In this document: piece by piece, positions 26,846 to 34,833 of the stretch | Numbering within the stretch: position 1 is the first letter of the stretch | How the letters are laid out: every line of letters starts with the position of its first letter | NCBI GenBank assembly: GCA_002431865.1 | Contig: DJEI01000067.1 | Coordinates: forward strand, 10,236 to 73,949 | Origin: Lachnospiraceae bacterium UBA5902 | GTDB lineage: Bacteria > Bacillota > Clostridia > Lachnospirales > Lachnospiraceae | Length of the DNA: 63,714 nt | Reading direction: 5' to 3' | Made by a program: the position numbers and the translations under genes | Notes under the pieces: model-generated | Database searches by the model: none | Told to the model about the DNA's origin: nothing | Seen by the model: only the letters and a program-made list of their open reading frames with translations

Positions 26846-27064
26846 CTATGCTTCTTTATTATTTTTTTCGTCCAAGATTGCTGAAACAGCGCACAGCACA
26901 ATCGCCACAAATCCCATCGCACGGTCGATATGCTTGCTCATCTGCTTTCTTCGTTTTTCCTTAAGCTTCCGCTCCTTGCGTGACATACGCTTCACGGGTT
27001 CTCTGTAAAGCGGTTTCGCAGGCTTTGCTTTCTTCGGTTTTTTCGGAGTCTTCAGTCTCGACAT
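26846..27064 (-). CDS. Small basic protein with C-terminal membrane helix
   Basis: 72 residues. The first 50 are extremely Lys/Arg/Pro-rich; a single hydrophobic segment (MGFVAIVLCAVSAIL) follows. AAGAAGGTG precedes the ATG at 27064; a GTG 9 nt earlier is also in frame. It lies between the MATE gene and ptb. It could bind acidic partners (RNA, lipid head groups) at the membrane, but no family is recognised. Confidence 0.55.
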   Translation of the reverse strand: MSRLKTPKKPKKAKPAKPLYREPVKRMSRKERKLKEKRRKQMSKHIDRAMGFVAIVLCAVSAILDEKNNKEA

Positions 27065-27112
27065 CTGTTTCACCTTCTTTGACGATATTATAATCTTTAG
27101 AATTATACCATT

Positions 27113-28450
27113 CTATGCGGATTTTCGCAACATCTGTTCCGGTGGCTTCGCAAAATATGCTGTCGCAAGCAGGATTGTCATACAAACCCAGCTTACCGGT
27201 TCTGTCAAAGCGACTCCAAAATACGCAAGTCTCGGCACCAGAATCGTCGCAGAAAGCACCTTGATTGCCATCTCCACCACGCTCGAGCAGACCGGAATTA
27301 CCTTCCTTCCCATCCCCTGCAGACTGCACCGCAGGATGAAAAGTGGTCCGAGCACATAGAAAAACACGATACTGATTCTTGAATACATCACCGCCGAATC
27401 GACGATGGCTGCATCATCGGTTGACGCAAGCCATGTAAACACCGCCTTGCCAAATGTAAAGCAGATGATCACAAGCACCGTTGTAATCCCCGTTGCCATC
27501 ACCATGGCATGGCGGATACCCCTCCGGATACGCGACGGTTCCCCGGCTCCCATATTCTGACTGACATACGTTGTCATTGCATTTCCAAGGCAGTAAAGCG
27601 ATACCGTCAGGATATCAAACACCTTTCTTGCCGCCGTGTGCGCTGCAACGATTGCCGTTCCAAGTCCGTTGATCGCACTCTGTAGCACGATCGTTCCGAA
27701 GTTCACGACAAGCGACATGAATCCCATCGCAAGTCCCGTTGTGAGAAGCTCACTGTACTGTCCTTCGACCGGCTTCCACTCATCCTTCTCCGGTATGATA
27801 TCCCGGAACTTAAGCAGGATATAGCCTAGACAGAGTACTGCCGAAAGTGCCTGCGAAATAATCGTTGCCCACGCGGCACCCTGAATTCCCATATGGAATC
27901 CATTCACAAATAACAGATCCAGTCCGATATTTACAAACACGGATATGATCAGACAATACAGTGGTGTCCGGCTATCGCCGACTGCACGCAGTACATTGGC
28001 ACACATGTTATAAACAGACACGAAAATAATGCCATATAAGATGATGCGTACATATGCAAGTGCCGGACTCATAATATCCTCCGGTGTCGAAAGCAGCCGC
28101 AGAATTGCCGGAATCAGAAGCAGAATCAGAACAGTCAACAAAACTGCCCCTGCGATAGTCAGCAGCACCGTACCTGCCACCATGCGGCGCATCCGCTTAA
28201 AATCTTTTCCTCCGAAGCTGTTCGCGATTGGGATTGCAAACCCAAGCGTCAACGAATTTAAGAATCCGATCAGTGTATTTGATACAACACTCGTCGCACC
28301 AACCGCTGCAAACGCTTCGGTGCCGACAAAGGTGCTCACGATCTTGCTGTCTGCTATATTATATAACTGTTGAAATATGCTGCCAAATATCATTGGTATG
28401 GCAAACAGGATGATTACCTTCGCCGGGTAGCCTTTTGTTAAATCTTTCAT
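27113..28450 (-). CDS. MATE-family multidrug efflux transporter
   Basis: 445 residues with about 12 membrane helices and two internally similar halves, as in MATE (NorM/DinF-like) exporters that use Na+ or H+ gradients. Starts MKDLTKGYPAKVIILFAIPMIFG, a typical family opening. Substrate not predictable. Confidence 0.92.
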   Translation of the reverse strand: MKDLTKGYPAKVIILFAIPMIFGSIFQQLYNIADSKIVSTFVGTEAFAAVGATSVVSNTLIGFLNSLTLGFAIPIANSFGGKDFKRMRRMVAGTVLLTIAGAVLLTVLILLLIPAILRLLSTPEDIMSPALAYVRIILYGIIFVSVYNMCANVLRAVGDSRTPLYCLIISVFVNIGLDLLFVNGFHMGIQGAAWATIISQALSAVLCLGYILLKFRDIIPEKDEWKPVEGQYSELLTTGLAMGFMSLVVNFGTIVLQSAINGLGTAIVAAHTAARKVFDILTVSLYCLGNAMTTYVSQNMGAGEPSRIRRGIRHAMVMATGITTVLVIICFTFGKAVFTWLASTDDAAIVDSAVMYSRISIVFFYVLGPLFILRCSLQGMGRKVIPVCSSVVEMAIKVLSATILVPRLAYFGVALTEPVSWVCMTILLATAYFAKPPEQMLRKSA

Positions 28451-28460
28451 AACTTTAAAG

Positions 28461-28486
28461 GAGCTGCCAGAGTATCCTGACAGCTC
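28461..28486 (-). terminator. Hairpin after glmS
   Basis: Minus strand: 10-bp stem GAGCTGTCAG / CTGGCAGCTC (one U-G pair), 6-nt loop, then CTTTAAAG. The T-run is weak, so termination may be partial. Confidence 0.6.
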
Positions 28487-28502
28487 ATATCCTATCTTAA
28501 TC

Positions 28503-30317
28503 TTATTCTACGGTTACGGATTTCGCCAGATTTCTCGGCTTATCCACATCCAGTCCCTTTGCCTCTGACGTATAATATGCAACCAACTGCAATACAACCG
28601 CTGTTGCAAAGGATGTAAATTCGCTATCCATCTTCGCAAGACGGATATGCTGGTCACAGATGCTTGGATCATTCACGTCCTCATCCATGCTGACAAGTAC
28701 AACGTACGCACCTCTCGCTTTCACTTCCCGGATATTCGAAATCATTTTCGCATAGACATCCTCCTGGGTTGCCAGTGCGATGACCGGTACATTCTCCGAG
28801 ATCAAAGCAATCGTTCCATGTTTCAGTTCGCCTGCCGCATATGCTTCTGCATGCACATAAGAAATCTCCTTTAACTTCAGTGCAGCCTCTAAACTCATCG
28901 TATAATCGAGACCTCTTCCGATATAGAACGTATCCGTTGCAAACTTGATGTGATCAGCCACACGCTTAATATCATCCGCACTCTTTAATGTCTGCTCTAC
29001 AATATTCGACGCATTTGTAAGCTTTGTCATAAAACGCTTTGCGTCATGCTCGGTGATGAGTCCCTTCACCAGTCCGATCCGGCATGCGATCAGATACATC
29101 GCTGCCACCTGTACGGTGTATGCCTTCGTCGATGCAACGGCAATCTCCGGACCCGCATGTGTGTATAATACATAATCGCTCTCTCTTGCGATCGTGCTTC
29201 CCTTTACATTGACGATAGAGAGCACCTTGGAGCCCCGATTTTTCGCAAGCTTCAACGCCTCTAATGTATCAATCGTCTCACCCGACTGGGAAAGTACGAT
29301 CGTCAATGTATCTCCATCAATAATTGGATCTTTATACCGGAACTCTGACGCGCAATCTACATGCACCGGAATCCGGAGCTTTTTCTCGATCAGATGCTTT
29401 CCAACCATACCTGCATGCATCGCTGTACCACAGGCTACAATTGAAATACGCTTACAATTCTTAAATATCTCATCATCAATGCCATCCTCCGTGAAGTCCG
29501 GAAGCTCCTGATTGATCCGTGGTGTGATCGTGTTGCGGATCGCATCCGGCTGCTCATAGATCTCCTTGAGCATAAAGAATGGATAACCACCCTTCTGTGC
29601 ACTTGTGATATCCCAGTTCACAGTCAGCATCTGTGGCGTCACTTTGTTTCCTTTCAGATCCTGAATCTCAACGCCGTCCTTCTTCAGTATCAGAATGTGA
29701 TACTCCGGCACTACGAAATACTCCTTCGAGAACTCGATCAACGCAGTCAGGTCGGAAGCAATGACCGAACCTCTCTCACAGGACGTTGCCACCATCGGGC
29801 TTACATTCCGGATTGCATAGATCGTATCCGGAATATCCTGAAACATAATGCAGAGTGCAAATGTACCGGACAGTACCCTCACGGTCTTCTTGATTGCCTT
29901 GACCGGATCACCCTCGTAGAATTTGTTCAGAAGTGCTGCAACAACCTCAGAATCTGTCTCTGATACAAGCTGGTCAGCAAGTCCGTACTCTGTCACGATC
30001 TGACGGTAATTCTCGATAATACCATTGTGGATCAGTACAACCTTTCCGACACGGTGTGGGTGTGCATTCACGTCCGTTACCCCACCGTGGGTTGCCCATC
30101 TTGTATGGCCAATTCCACAAGTAGCAGGCATTTTCTCTGCCTCGCAGAGTTTCCGTAACTCCTCTACCTTTCCGGTACGTTTGCGCACCTGAATCTGACC
30201 GTTCGACAAAAGTGCTAATCCTGCGCTGTCATATCCCCGGTACTCCAGTCGTTCCAAGCCGCCGAGGATAATATCCTTCGCTGGTTCATTCCCCGTAAAA
30301 CCAATAATTCCACACAT
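28503..30317 (-). CDS. glmS: Glutamine-fructose-6-phosphate aminotransferase
   Basis: 604 residues. Makes glucosamine-6-phosphate, the entry point to peptidoglycan amino sugars. The N-terminal glutamine amidotransferase domain starts MCGIIGFTGN with the catalytic Cys at position 2; the two SIS domains contain SQSGETIDTL and the C-terminal DKPRNLAKSVTVE. GAGG precedes the ATG. Expression is controlled by the self-cleaving ribozyme just upstream. Confidence 0.98.
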   Translation of the reverse strand: MCGIIGFTGNEPAKDIILGGLERLEYRGYDSAGLALLSNGQIQVRKRTGKVEELRKLCEAEKMPATCGIGHTRWATHGGVTDVNAHPHRVGKVVLIHNGIIENYRQIVTEYGLADQLVSETDSEVVAALLNKFYEGDPVKAIKKTVRVLSGTFALCIMFQDIPDTIYAIRNVSPMVATSCERGSVIASDLTALIEFSKEYFVVPEYHILILKKDGVEIQDLKGNKVTPQMLTVNWDITSAQKGGYPFFMLKEIYEQPDAIRNTITPRINQELPDFTEDGIDDEIFKNCKRISIVACGTAMHAGMVGKHLIEKKLRIPVHVDCASEFRYKDPIIDGDTLTIVLSQSGETIDTLEALKLAKNRGSKVLSIVNVKGSTIARESDYVLYTHAGPEIAVASTKAYTVQVAAMYLIACRIGLVKGLITEHDAKRFMTKLTNASNIVEQTLKSADDIKRVADHIKFATDTFYIGRGLDYTMSLEAALKLKEISYVHAEAYAAGELKHGTIALISENVPVIALATQEDVYAKMISNIREVKARGAYVVLVSMDEDVNDPSICDQHIRLAKMDSEFTSFATAVVLQLVAYYTSEAKGLDVDKPRNLAKSVTVE

Positions 30318-30344
30318 AATATCTACCTCTATTCTATTTTTAAT

Positions 30345-30505
30345 TTTCTATGTCTTTCATGCTGATTACAGAACTTTGTTTTGCAGTTACCCACATATTT
30401 TTTCTGTATACGCACTCAGCCTGTGCGGAAACGCATCCGCCGAATCTTTCGATCACGTTTCTCCTCGTCATCCTGAGTTTTTCCGTCCACCCAGGACCAG
30501 GCGCT
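30345..30505 (-). ncRNA. glmS ribozyme: glmS ribozyme (metabolite-responsive self-cleaving RNA)
   Basis: The minus-strand leader carries the conserved ribozyme landmarks in order: cleavage-site AGCGC (cut expected between 30505 and 30504), GACGAGG near 30468, ATTCGGCGGATG (30434-30445) and a purine-rich GCAAAACAAAG segment near 30380. Known role: glucosamine-6-phosphate is the cofactor for self-cleavage, which exposes glmS mRNA to decay. The 3' limit is approximate. An open frame that spans this region (30340-30711) is an artefact of the RNA. Confidence 0.93.
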
Positions 30506-30591
30506 AAGGTTCTTACCTTTCGAGTTCTGTGTCCTCCCATCTCACACAGTTGCCTTATTGTATCATACCGATTTTTAAAATGCAAACTAAA

Positions 30592-30627
30592 AGAAAGGGC
30601 AGATGTACCTGAACATCTACCCTTTCT
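30592..30627 (-). terminator. Terminator of the agr-like operon
   Basis: Minus strand: AAGAAAGGGTAGATGT pairs with ACATCTGCCCTTTCTT (one U-G pair) around a 6-nt loop, followed by TTAG. It lies 15 nt after the AgrD-like stop. Confidence 0.8.
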
Positions 30628-30641
30628 TCTCTGCGCACTTC

Positions 30642-30785
30642 TTACTTGGAAGCTTCCTTGAGCAGGCTTGCGCGTGCGGCTGCCGGCTCCTTTACCTGAT
30701 GGCTGTGCCATGCAGATGCGCTATTTACAGTCTTCTTTGCAGTGTTATAACCAATCTTTGCTACGAGCTCCTCAATCTTCTTCAT
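30642..30785 (-). CDS. agrD: AgrD-like cyclic peptide pheromone precursor (47 residues)
   Basis: Begins MKKIEELVAKIGYNTAKKT, an amphipathic N-terminal helix, followed by a core SASAWHSHQVKEP and a charged C-terminal tail. This matches AgrD precursors, in which the tail begins with a conserved (P/V)KEP-type motif. The core has no Cys; a Ser could form a lactone instead of a thiolactone, as known for some AgrD/FsrD relatives. The start has AAAGGTAGG about 9 nt upstream and overlaps the AgrB stop by 14 nt. Position right after AgrB supports the call. Confidence 0.75.
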   Translation of the reverse strand: MKKIEELVAKIGYNTAKKTVNSASAWHSHQVKEPAAARASLLKEASK

Positions 30786-31356
30786 ACTTTGTACCTACCT
30801 TTCTTTTTCCTATCATTGCTAACACTGCTACAAAGGTTACAGTTCCAATATACACAGTGCCAACAATCACACATGATCTCCAAAGAAATGCCAGCAAAGA
30901 GCCAATCCCTAAAACGAGAAATCCGTTTCGTTTGTTCCGCCGTTTCTGCCCTGCGTTCAGCGGCTTATTTGCATGTGCAACCGGACCGAGTATTGCAAAT
31001 ACACAAAAATCTGCGGCAAGCACAAGCCAAAGCGCAACTGGTACTTTTTGGCATGCTTCCATGTACTTTGAAAGTATCATGACCGCACCCCAGCCACCAT
31101 AGCTGACGAGCATACAGACCAGCGACGTCTCTGCATGATACCCACCGAAAGCACTGCGAATCAGGTAAAATGTTCCCAAAAACAATGCAGTCTGTAACAG
31201 GTTCTTCGTGACTATTCCAAGCAGAATAAACCCGATCACCTGACACATCTGTTCAAGAAACACTGCGTATCCATATACATAGATATCGTAGTCCTCTTTC
31301 TGGATCACATCTCTTCGCAGCAGATAATCTGTGATTGCATATGCAAGACGTTCCAT
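30772..31356 (-). CDS. agrB: AgrB-family accessory gene regulator protease
   Basis: 194-residue membrane protein, about five helices, with the active-site pattern RSAFGGYHAETSLVC, holding the catalytic His and Cys that trim and cyclise the AgrD precursor. NKPL follows in the next loop, as in the family. The ATG at 31356 with GAGGAGGAAG upstream is preferred; the frame continues 15 nt further to a GTG. Confidence 0.92.
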   Translation of the reverse strand: MERLAYAITDYLLRRDVIQKEDYDIYVYGYAVFLEQMCQVIGFILLGIVTKNLLQTALFLGTFYLIRSAFGGYHAETSLVCMLVSYGGWGAVMILSKYMEACQKVPVALWLVLAADFCVFAILGPVAHANKPLNAGQKRRNKRNGFLVLGIGSLLAFLWRSCVIVGTVYIGTVTFVAVLAMIGKRKVGTKYEED

Positions 31357-31387
31357 GGACTTCCTCCTCACTTCATTTCCTGCTACT

Positions 31388-31415
31388 ACAATACCTGATT
31401 TTCCACATTTTACAA
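31388..31415 (-). promoter_or_regulatory. Candidate internal promoter for agrB/agrD
   Basis: Minus strand: -35 TTGTAA (31410-31415), 16-nt spacer, -10 TATTGT (31388-31393). The 111-bp gap between the kinase and agrB also holds two imperfectly similar ACGTC/ACGAC segments 31 bp apart (31433-31440, 31464-31471), which could be a regulator site but do not fit the LytTR consensus well. Confidence 0.35.
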
Positions 31416-31467
31416 CCCGTCTGGCAAAGTTGGTCGTTTTCTGAGCATACTTTTTACTTTTTCGACG

Positions 31468-32745
31468 TTATACGACTATATTCGAGACGAAAAATCCATT
31501 TCGTTCTTCCTCATAAAAAGAGCCTTCCATATCCCGGATCAGCTTCTTTACACTCTTTCTTCCAAGTCCATGCAGACTCGCATCCGCCTTCCGCGTGCGA
31601 AGCTCCGGATTGCTCTCCATAACCGACTGGCTGATCCGGTTCCGGACAGTTACCAACAGTAAGCCCGCACTCTCATAGATCTGCAGCTCGATCAGTTTAT
31701 CCTCCTCCAGCTCCTCTGCTTCAATCGCATTTTCCAACAGATTCAGCAGTGCAATCGCAAACTCCATCTGTCCTTCCGGCAAATGTGCACTGATCTCTGT
31801 CCGAAATGTGATCTGTTTCTGCCGGCAGATTCCATCACAATGATTGAGCACGGCGTCTAAGATCTCATCGCCAGTCATATAGACACCCTCTGACTGGAGC
31901 TTCGTGTTTAAGACGTCCTCCACATATTTCTGTGCTTCTTCCACATTTCCATTCGCCAGCATTTCCTGAAAGAGCGTAAAATAATGGCGCAGGTCATGCC
32001 GGAGCATCCGGTTCTTCTCCTGCAGACGCATCATGCGCTCCATTCCCTCTTTCTGTTCTTCCTGTGACATACGAAGAAGCTGATTTTCCATCAGCAGCTT
32101 CTGGCTTTTATTTAATTGATAGGTTGCCACGTAAACAAATACATTGATTGCCAGAATTCCGACCATCGCGATGCCGATCGCAATCTTTCCCTTTTTGTCA
32201 AGATACGGATAATCCAGCATAATGTCTAAAATAATACCGATCAAAATACTAATCAAGAACACGACAGCATTCATGACCGGCATCGCAGATTTCATCTTCG
32301 TTTTCTTCAGGATCACCATAACTAACAGCGTAAACAGGATCAGATTCAGCTTTGAACCCATGATGTAATGCAACCGCTGTATCGCATCCATCTCCCATTC
32401 CATACCGTTCGTTCCACGCACGACATACACGTAAACAGATGCAAAAATCAGTCCACATGCCATAAGCAGAATGTTCCAGATAGCGACATAGATGATCTTC
32501 TCTGAGACTTTTCCATTCGTGCATACAAAGCCAAAGAATATAGTAAGTAAAATATAGACAATATTATTCTCCGGACTATCCGGAAATACTTTCTGCAGCA
32601 TAACGTTTGCCACAGGGACGATCAACGCCAGAACGACAAACAACCAGTTCGGCATGCTCTTCTTTTTCCCAAGTATCATCGTGAGAAACACGATACCTAA
32701 TATAGCATCCAATGTATTTGCAAATATTTCAACGAGATTCTCCAT
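31468..32745 (-). CDS. agrC: AgrC-like GHKL sensor histidine kinase
   Basis: 425 residues. Six to seven N-terminal helices (residues 5-210), phosphoacceptor LRHDLRHYFTLF (about residue 255), and a GHKL ATPase domain with N-box LLNLLENAIEAEE and G-box HGLGRKSVKKL. It is the expected receptor for the cyclic peptide made from the AgrD-like precursor. Overlaps the regulator gene by 17 nt. Confidence 0.92.
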   Translation of the reverse strand: MENLVEIFANTLDAILGIVFLTMILGKKKSMPNWLFVVLALIVPVANVMLQKVFPDSPENNIVYILLTIFFGFVCTNGKVSEKIIYVAIWNILLMACGLIFASVYVYVVRGTNGMEWEMDAIQRLHYIMGSKLNLILFTLLVMVILKKTKMKSAMPVMNAVVFLISILIGIILDIMLDYPYLDKKGKIAIGIAMVGILAINVFVYVATYQLNKSQKLLMENQLLRMSQEEQKEGMERMMRLQEKNRMLRHDLRHYFTLFQEMLANGNVEEAQKYVEDVLNTKLQSEGVYMTGDEILDAVLNHCDGICRQKQITFRTEISAHLPEGQMEFAIALLNLLENAIEAEELEEDKLIELQIYESAGLLLVTVRNRISQSVMESNPELRTRKADASLHGLGRKSVKKLIRDMEGSFYEEERNGFFVSNIVV

Positions 32746-33457
32746 ACCTGATCCTCTCCAGTAACATCTTATAATTCTTCATCGTCTCTTCCTTATAGCT
32801 TCCGCTGATCGGCAATACAGTTTCATCTCTCAGAATCAGTTCCTTTTTGCCAATCTGCTTAATGTATCGTATGTTTACCACATATGCGACATGCACGCGT
32901 ATAAAGCCATATTCCCACAGCTCCTTTACGATCTTTGCCATGCTCCCCTTCGAGATGATCGCATCATTCTCCGTATGATAGATGATCTGATGTTTAGCTG
33001 CCTCTATGTACATAATCTCTTCCACCGAAGCATCCATCACTTCATTTTTTGCTTTTTCGATCAGAACGTGTCCATCCGTCATCCTCTGTTTCGACAGATT
33101 CATCAATGCCGTATCAATCTTCCACGGTTCCGCTTTCTGAATAAAGCGGAATGGCTTGTATTTGAGCATATCATAAACCATCTCGCACCGGTTCGTAAAA
33201 AATATGATCTGGATCGACGGATATTTTTCCGTCAGCGCACTGGCAATCACATCGCCTGATATATGTGGCATATCGATATCCAAAAATGCAACATCCATCT
33301 CATGTTTTTCCGCCATTGCCATAATCTCCGCCGAAGATTTTGGATTCCATAGCGTATAAATGCTCACATTGATCTGCTGATCCTTGCTGAATTGCTCCAC
33401 ATGCAGCCGGACCATCTGCAGATCGCGTCTTTCATCATCACATATCAATACATTCAT
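32729..33457 (-). CDS. agrA: AgrA-like LytTR response regulator
   Basis: 242 residues. Receiver domain with CDDE and phosphoacceptor Asp in VAFLDIDMPHISG; C-terminal LytTR domain (about residues 140-240, EEIMYIEAAKHQIIYHT onward). First gene of the agr-like set, only 37 nt after the decarboxylase stop, so it may also be transcribed from upstream. Confidence 0.92.
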   Translation of the reverse strand: MNVLICDDERRDLQMVRLHVEQFSKDQQINVSIYTLWNPKSSAEIMAMAEKHEMDVAFLDIDMPHISGDVIASALTEKYPSIQIIFFTNRCEMVYDMLKYKPFRFIQKAEPWKIDTALMNLSKQRMTDGHVLIEKAKNEVMDASVEEIMYIEAAKHQIIYHTENDAIISKGSMAKIVKELWEYGFIRVHVAYVVNIRYIKQIGKKELILRDETVLPISGSYKEETMKNYKMLLERIRYGESR

Positions 33458-33494
33458 ATCGTTTCTCCTGTCTCATCATTCATCCCCCTGTTTT

Positions 33495-34832
33495 CTAAAT
33501 GCCCCGGATATGAAGCCCTGCTGCCTGATCTGCGCAAAGCTTCTTCACGATCTCTGCCGTAATGATCTCCCCCGTATTCACGATGTAACTTCCGGGCGGA
33601 TATACATAAATGGGTGCTTTCGCCCTAGTTCCCGCCAGCTTTTGCAATTTCTCCTGCCCGGCACATTGATCTTTCTCATGATCCCCTTCTTTCGTCAGAG
33701 CGACATCACACATCTGCAGTGCCCGATATAACCGGTCAAAATCTTCCTGACTGTCCCGCACCGTCGAGATCAGTACCACATGCTTTCTGCCTGCCATCTC
33801 ACAGACGACACTGCCCTTGTCCGCAAGCATCGTAAGCAGCTCCGGTCCCGGCACAGATGCAGAATATACAAGCCGTGTCTCATCATATCCATATGCACCT
33901 GCTGCACATACAGCTGCTTTCTCTATCATTGTAATCTGCGGAAGCTTCGCACAGTTCTCCCGGAATTTCCGCAGATTGTTTTCATATTCCGTAAAATCAT
34001 GGTCTGCCATATAGCAGATTGCCGCTTCCATATTCATCATAAAAATATACGACGGCGAAGAACTTAAGAATATCTCCAATGCCTGCTCCACCGGTTTCAC
34101 CAGTTCTTCTGTACAGACATGGATTACCGCCGTCTGCGTCATCGCCGGAAGTGTCTTGTGCAGACTCTGTACGACGACATCAGCACCCATGCAAATCGCA
34201 GAAAGTTTCGGTTTTAAAAATGGCAGATGTGCCCCATGTGCCTCATCCACGATTACCCGGACATGGTGTGCATGTGCCACATGCGCAATCTGCGCAATGT
34301 CAGATATAACACCCTCGTATGTCGGCGATGTCACTACAACCGCCGCGATCTCCGGGTGTGCCACACAGAGTGCTTTCACATCTTCCGCATCAATATATCC
34401 ATCTATAAATTGTGTAAATGCAGCGGTATCTGCTGCCTCCTTCTTCCATGTCGGCTCCACATAGATCGTCTGCCGCTGCAGCATCGCCGCCGCATTGTAA
34501 ACCGATTTATGACAGTTTTTCGCCATCAGGATCACATCGCCCGGCTTCGTGCATGCCGCAATTGCCGTAAAGATACCTCCCGTCGCACCATTTACTACAT
34601 AATACGTGCCACAGGTTTGATAGATCTCCTTCTGCATGGCAAGCGAATCTCCGATAAATCCCTCCGGCAGATACAGATCATCTGTCCCTGGTACCTCCGT
34701 CACATCCCATGCGAGAAATGCGTCCTGAAAATCTCCATAACAGGCTTTCCGCTTATGCCCCGGCATATGCCATACCGCATGCGCATCACTCAGATATTCA
34801 CTTAGCCCATCCTTGATCCATTGTTTATGCAT
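33495..34832 (-). CDS. Orn/Lys/Arg decarboxylase-family PLP enzyme
   Basis: About 445 residues, starting MHKQWIKDGLSEYLSD; the ATG follows the previous stop directly (TAG-C-ATG). PLP motifs: VIVDEAHGAHLPF (cofactor Asp) and QSLHKTLPAMTQ (Schiff-base Lys). The short, C-terminally reduced form resembles the Bacillus SpeA/YaaO branch, making a polyamine precursor from arginine or lysine. The substrate cannot be decided. It is coupled to an AAA+ ATPase gene. Confidence 0.85.
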   Translation of the reverse strand: MHKQWIKDGLSEYLSDAHAVWHMPGHKRKACYGDFQDAFLAWDVTEVPGTDDLYLPEGFIGDSLAMQKEIYQTCGTYYVVNGATGGIFTAIAACTKPGDVILMAKNCHKSVYNAAAMLQRQTIYVEPTWKKEAADTAAFTQFIDGYIDAEDVKALCVAHPEIAAVVVTSPTYEGVISDIAQIAHVAHAHHVRVIVDEAHGAHLPFLKPKLSAICMGADVVVQSLHKTLPAMTQTAVIHVCTEELVKPVEQALEIFLSSSPSYIFMMNMEAAICYMADHDFTEYENNLRKFRENCAKLPQITMIEKAAVCAAGAYGYDETRLVYSASVPGPELLTMLADKGSVVCEMAGRKHVVLISTVRDSQEDFDRLYRALQMCDVALTKEGDHEKDQCAGQEKLQKLAGTRAKAPIYVYPPGSYIVNTGEIITAEIVKKLCADQAAGLHIRGI

Positions 34833-34833
34833 G

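Noticed and set aside
30340..30711. 123-codon minus-strand ORF
   Set aside because: It lies on the glmS ribozyme and the agr operon terminator, with no ribosome site and low-complexity Arg/Lys/Gly composition.
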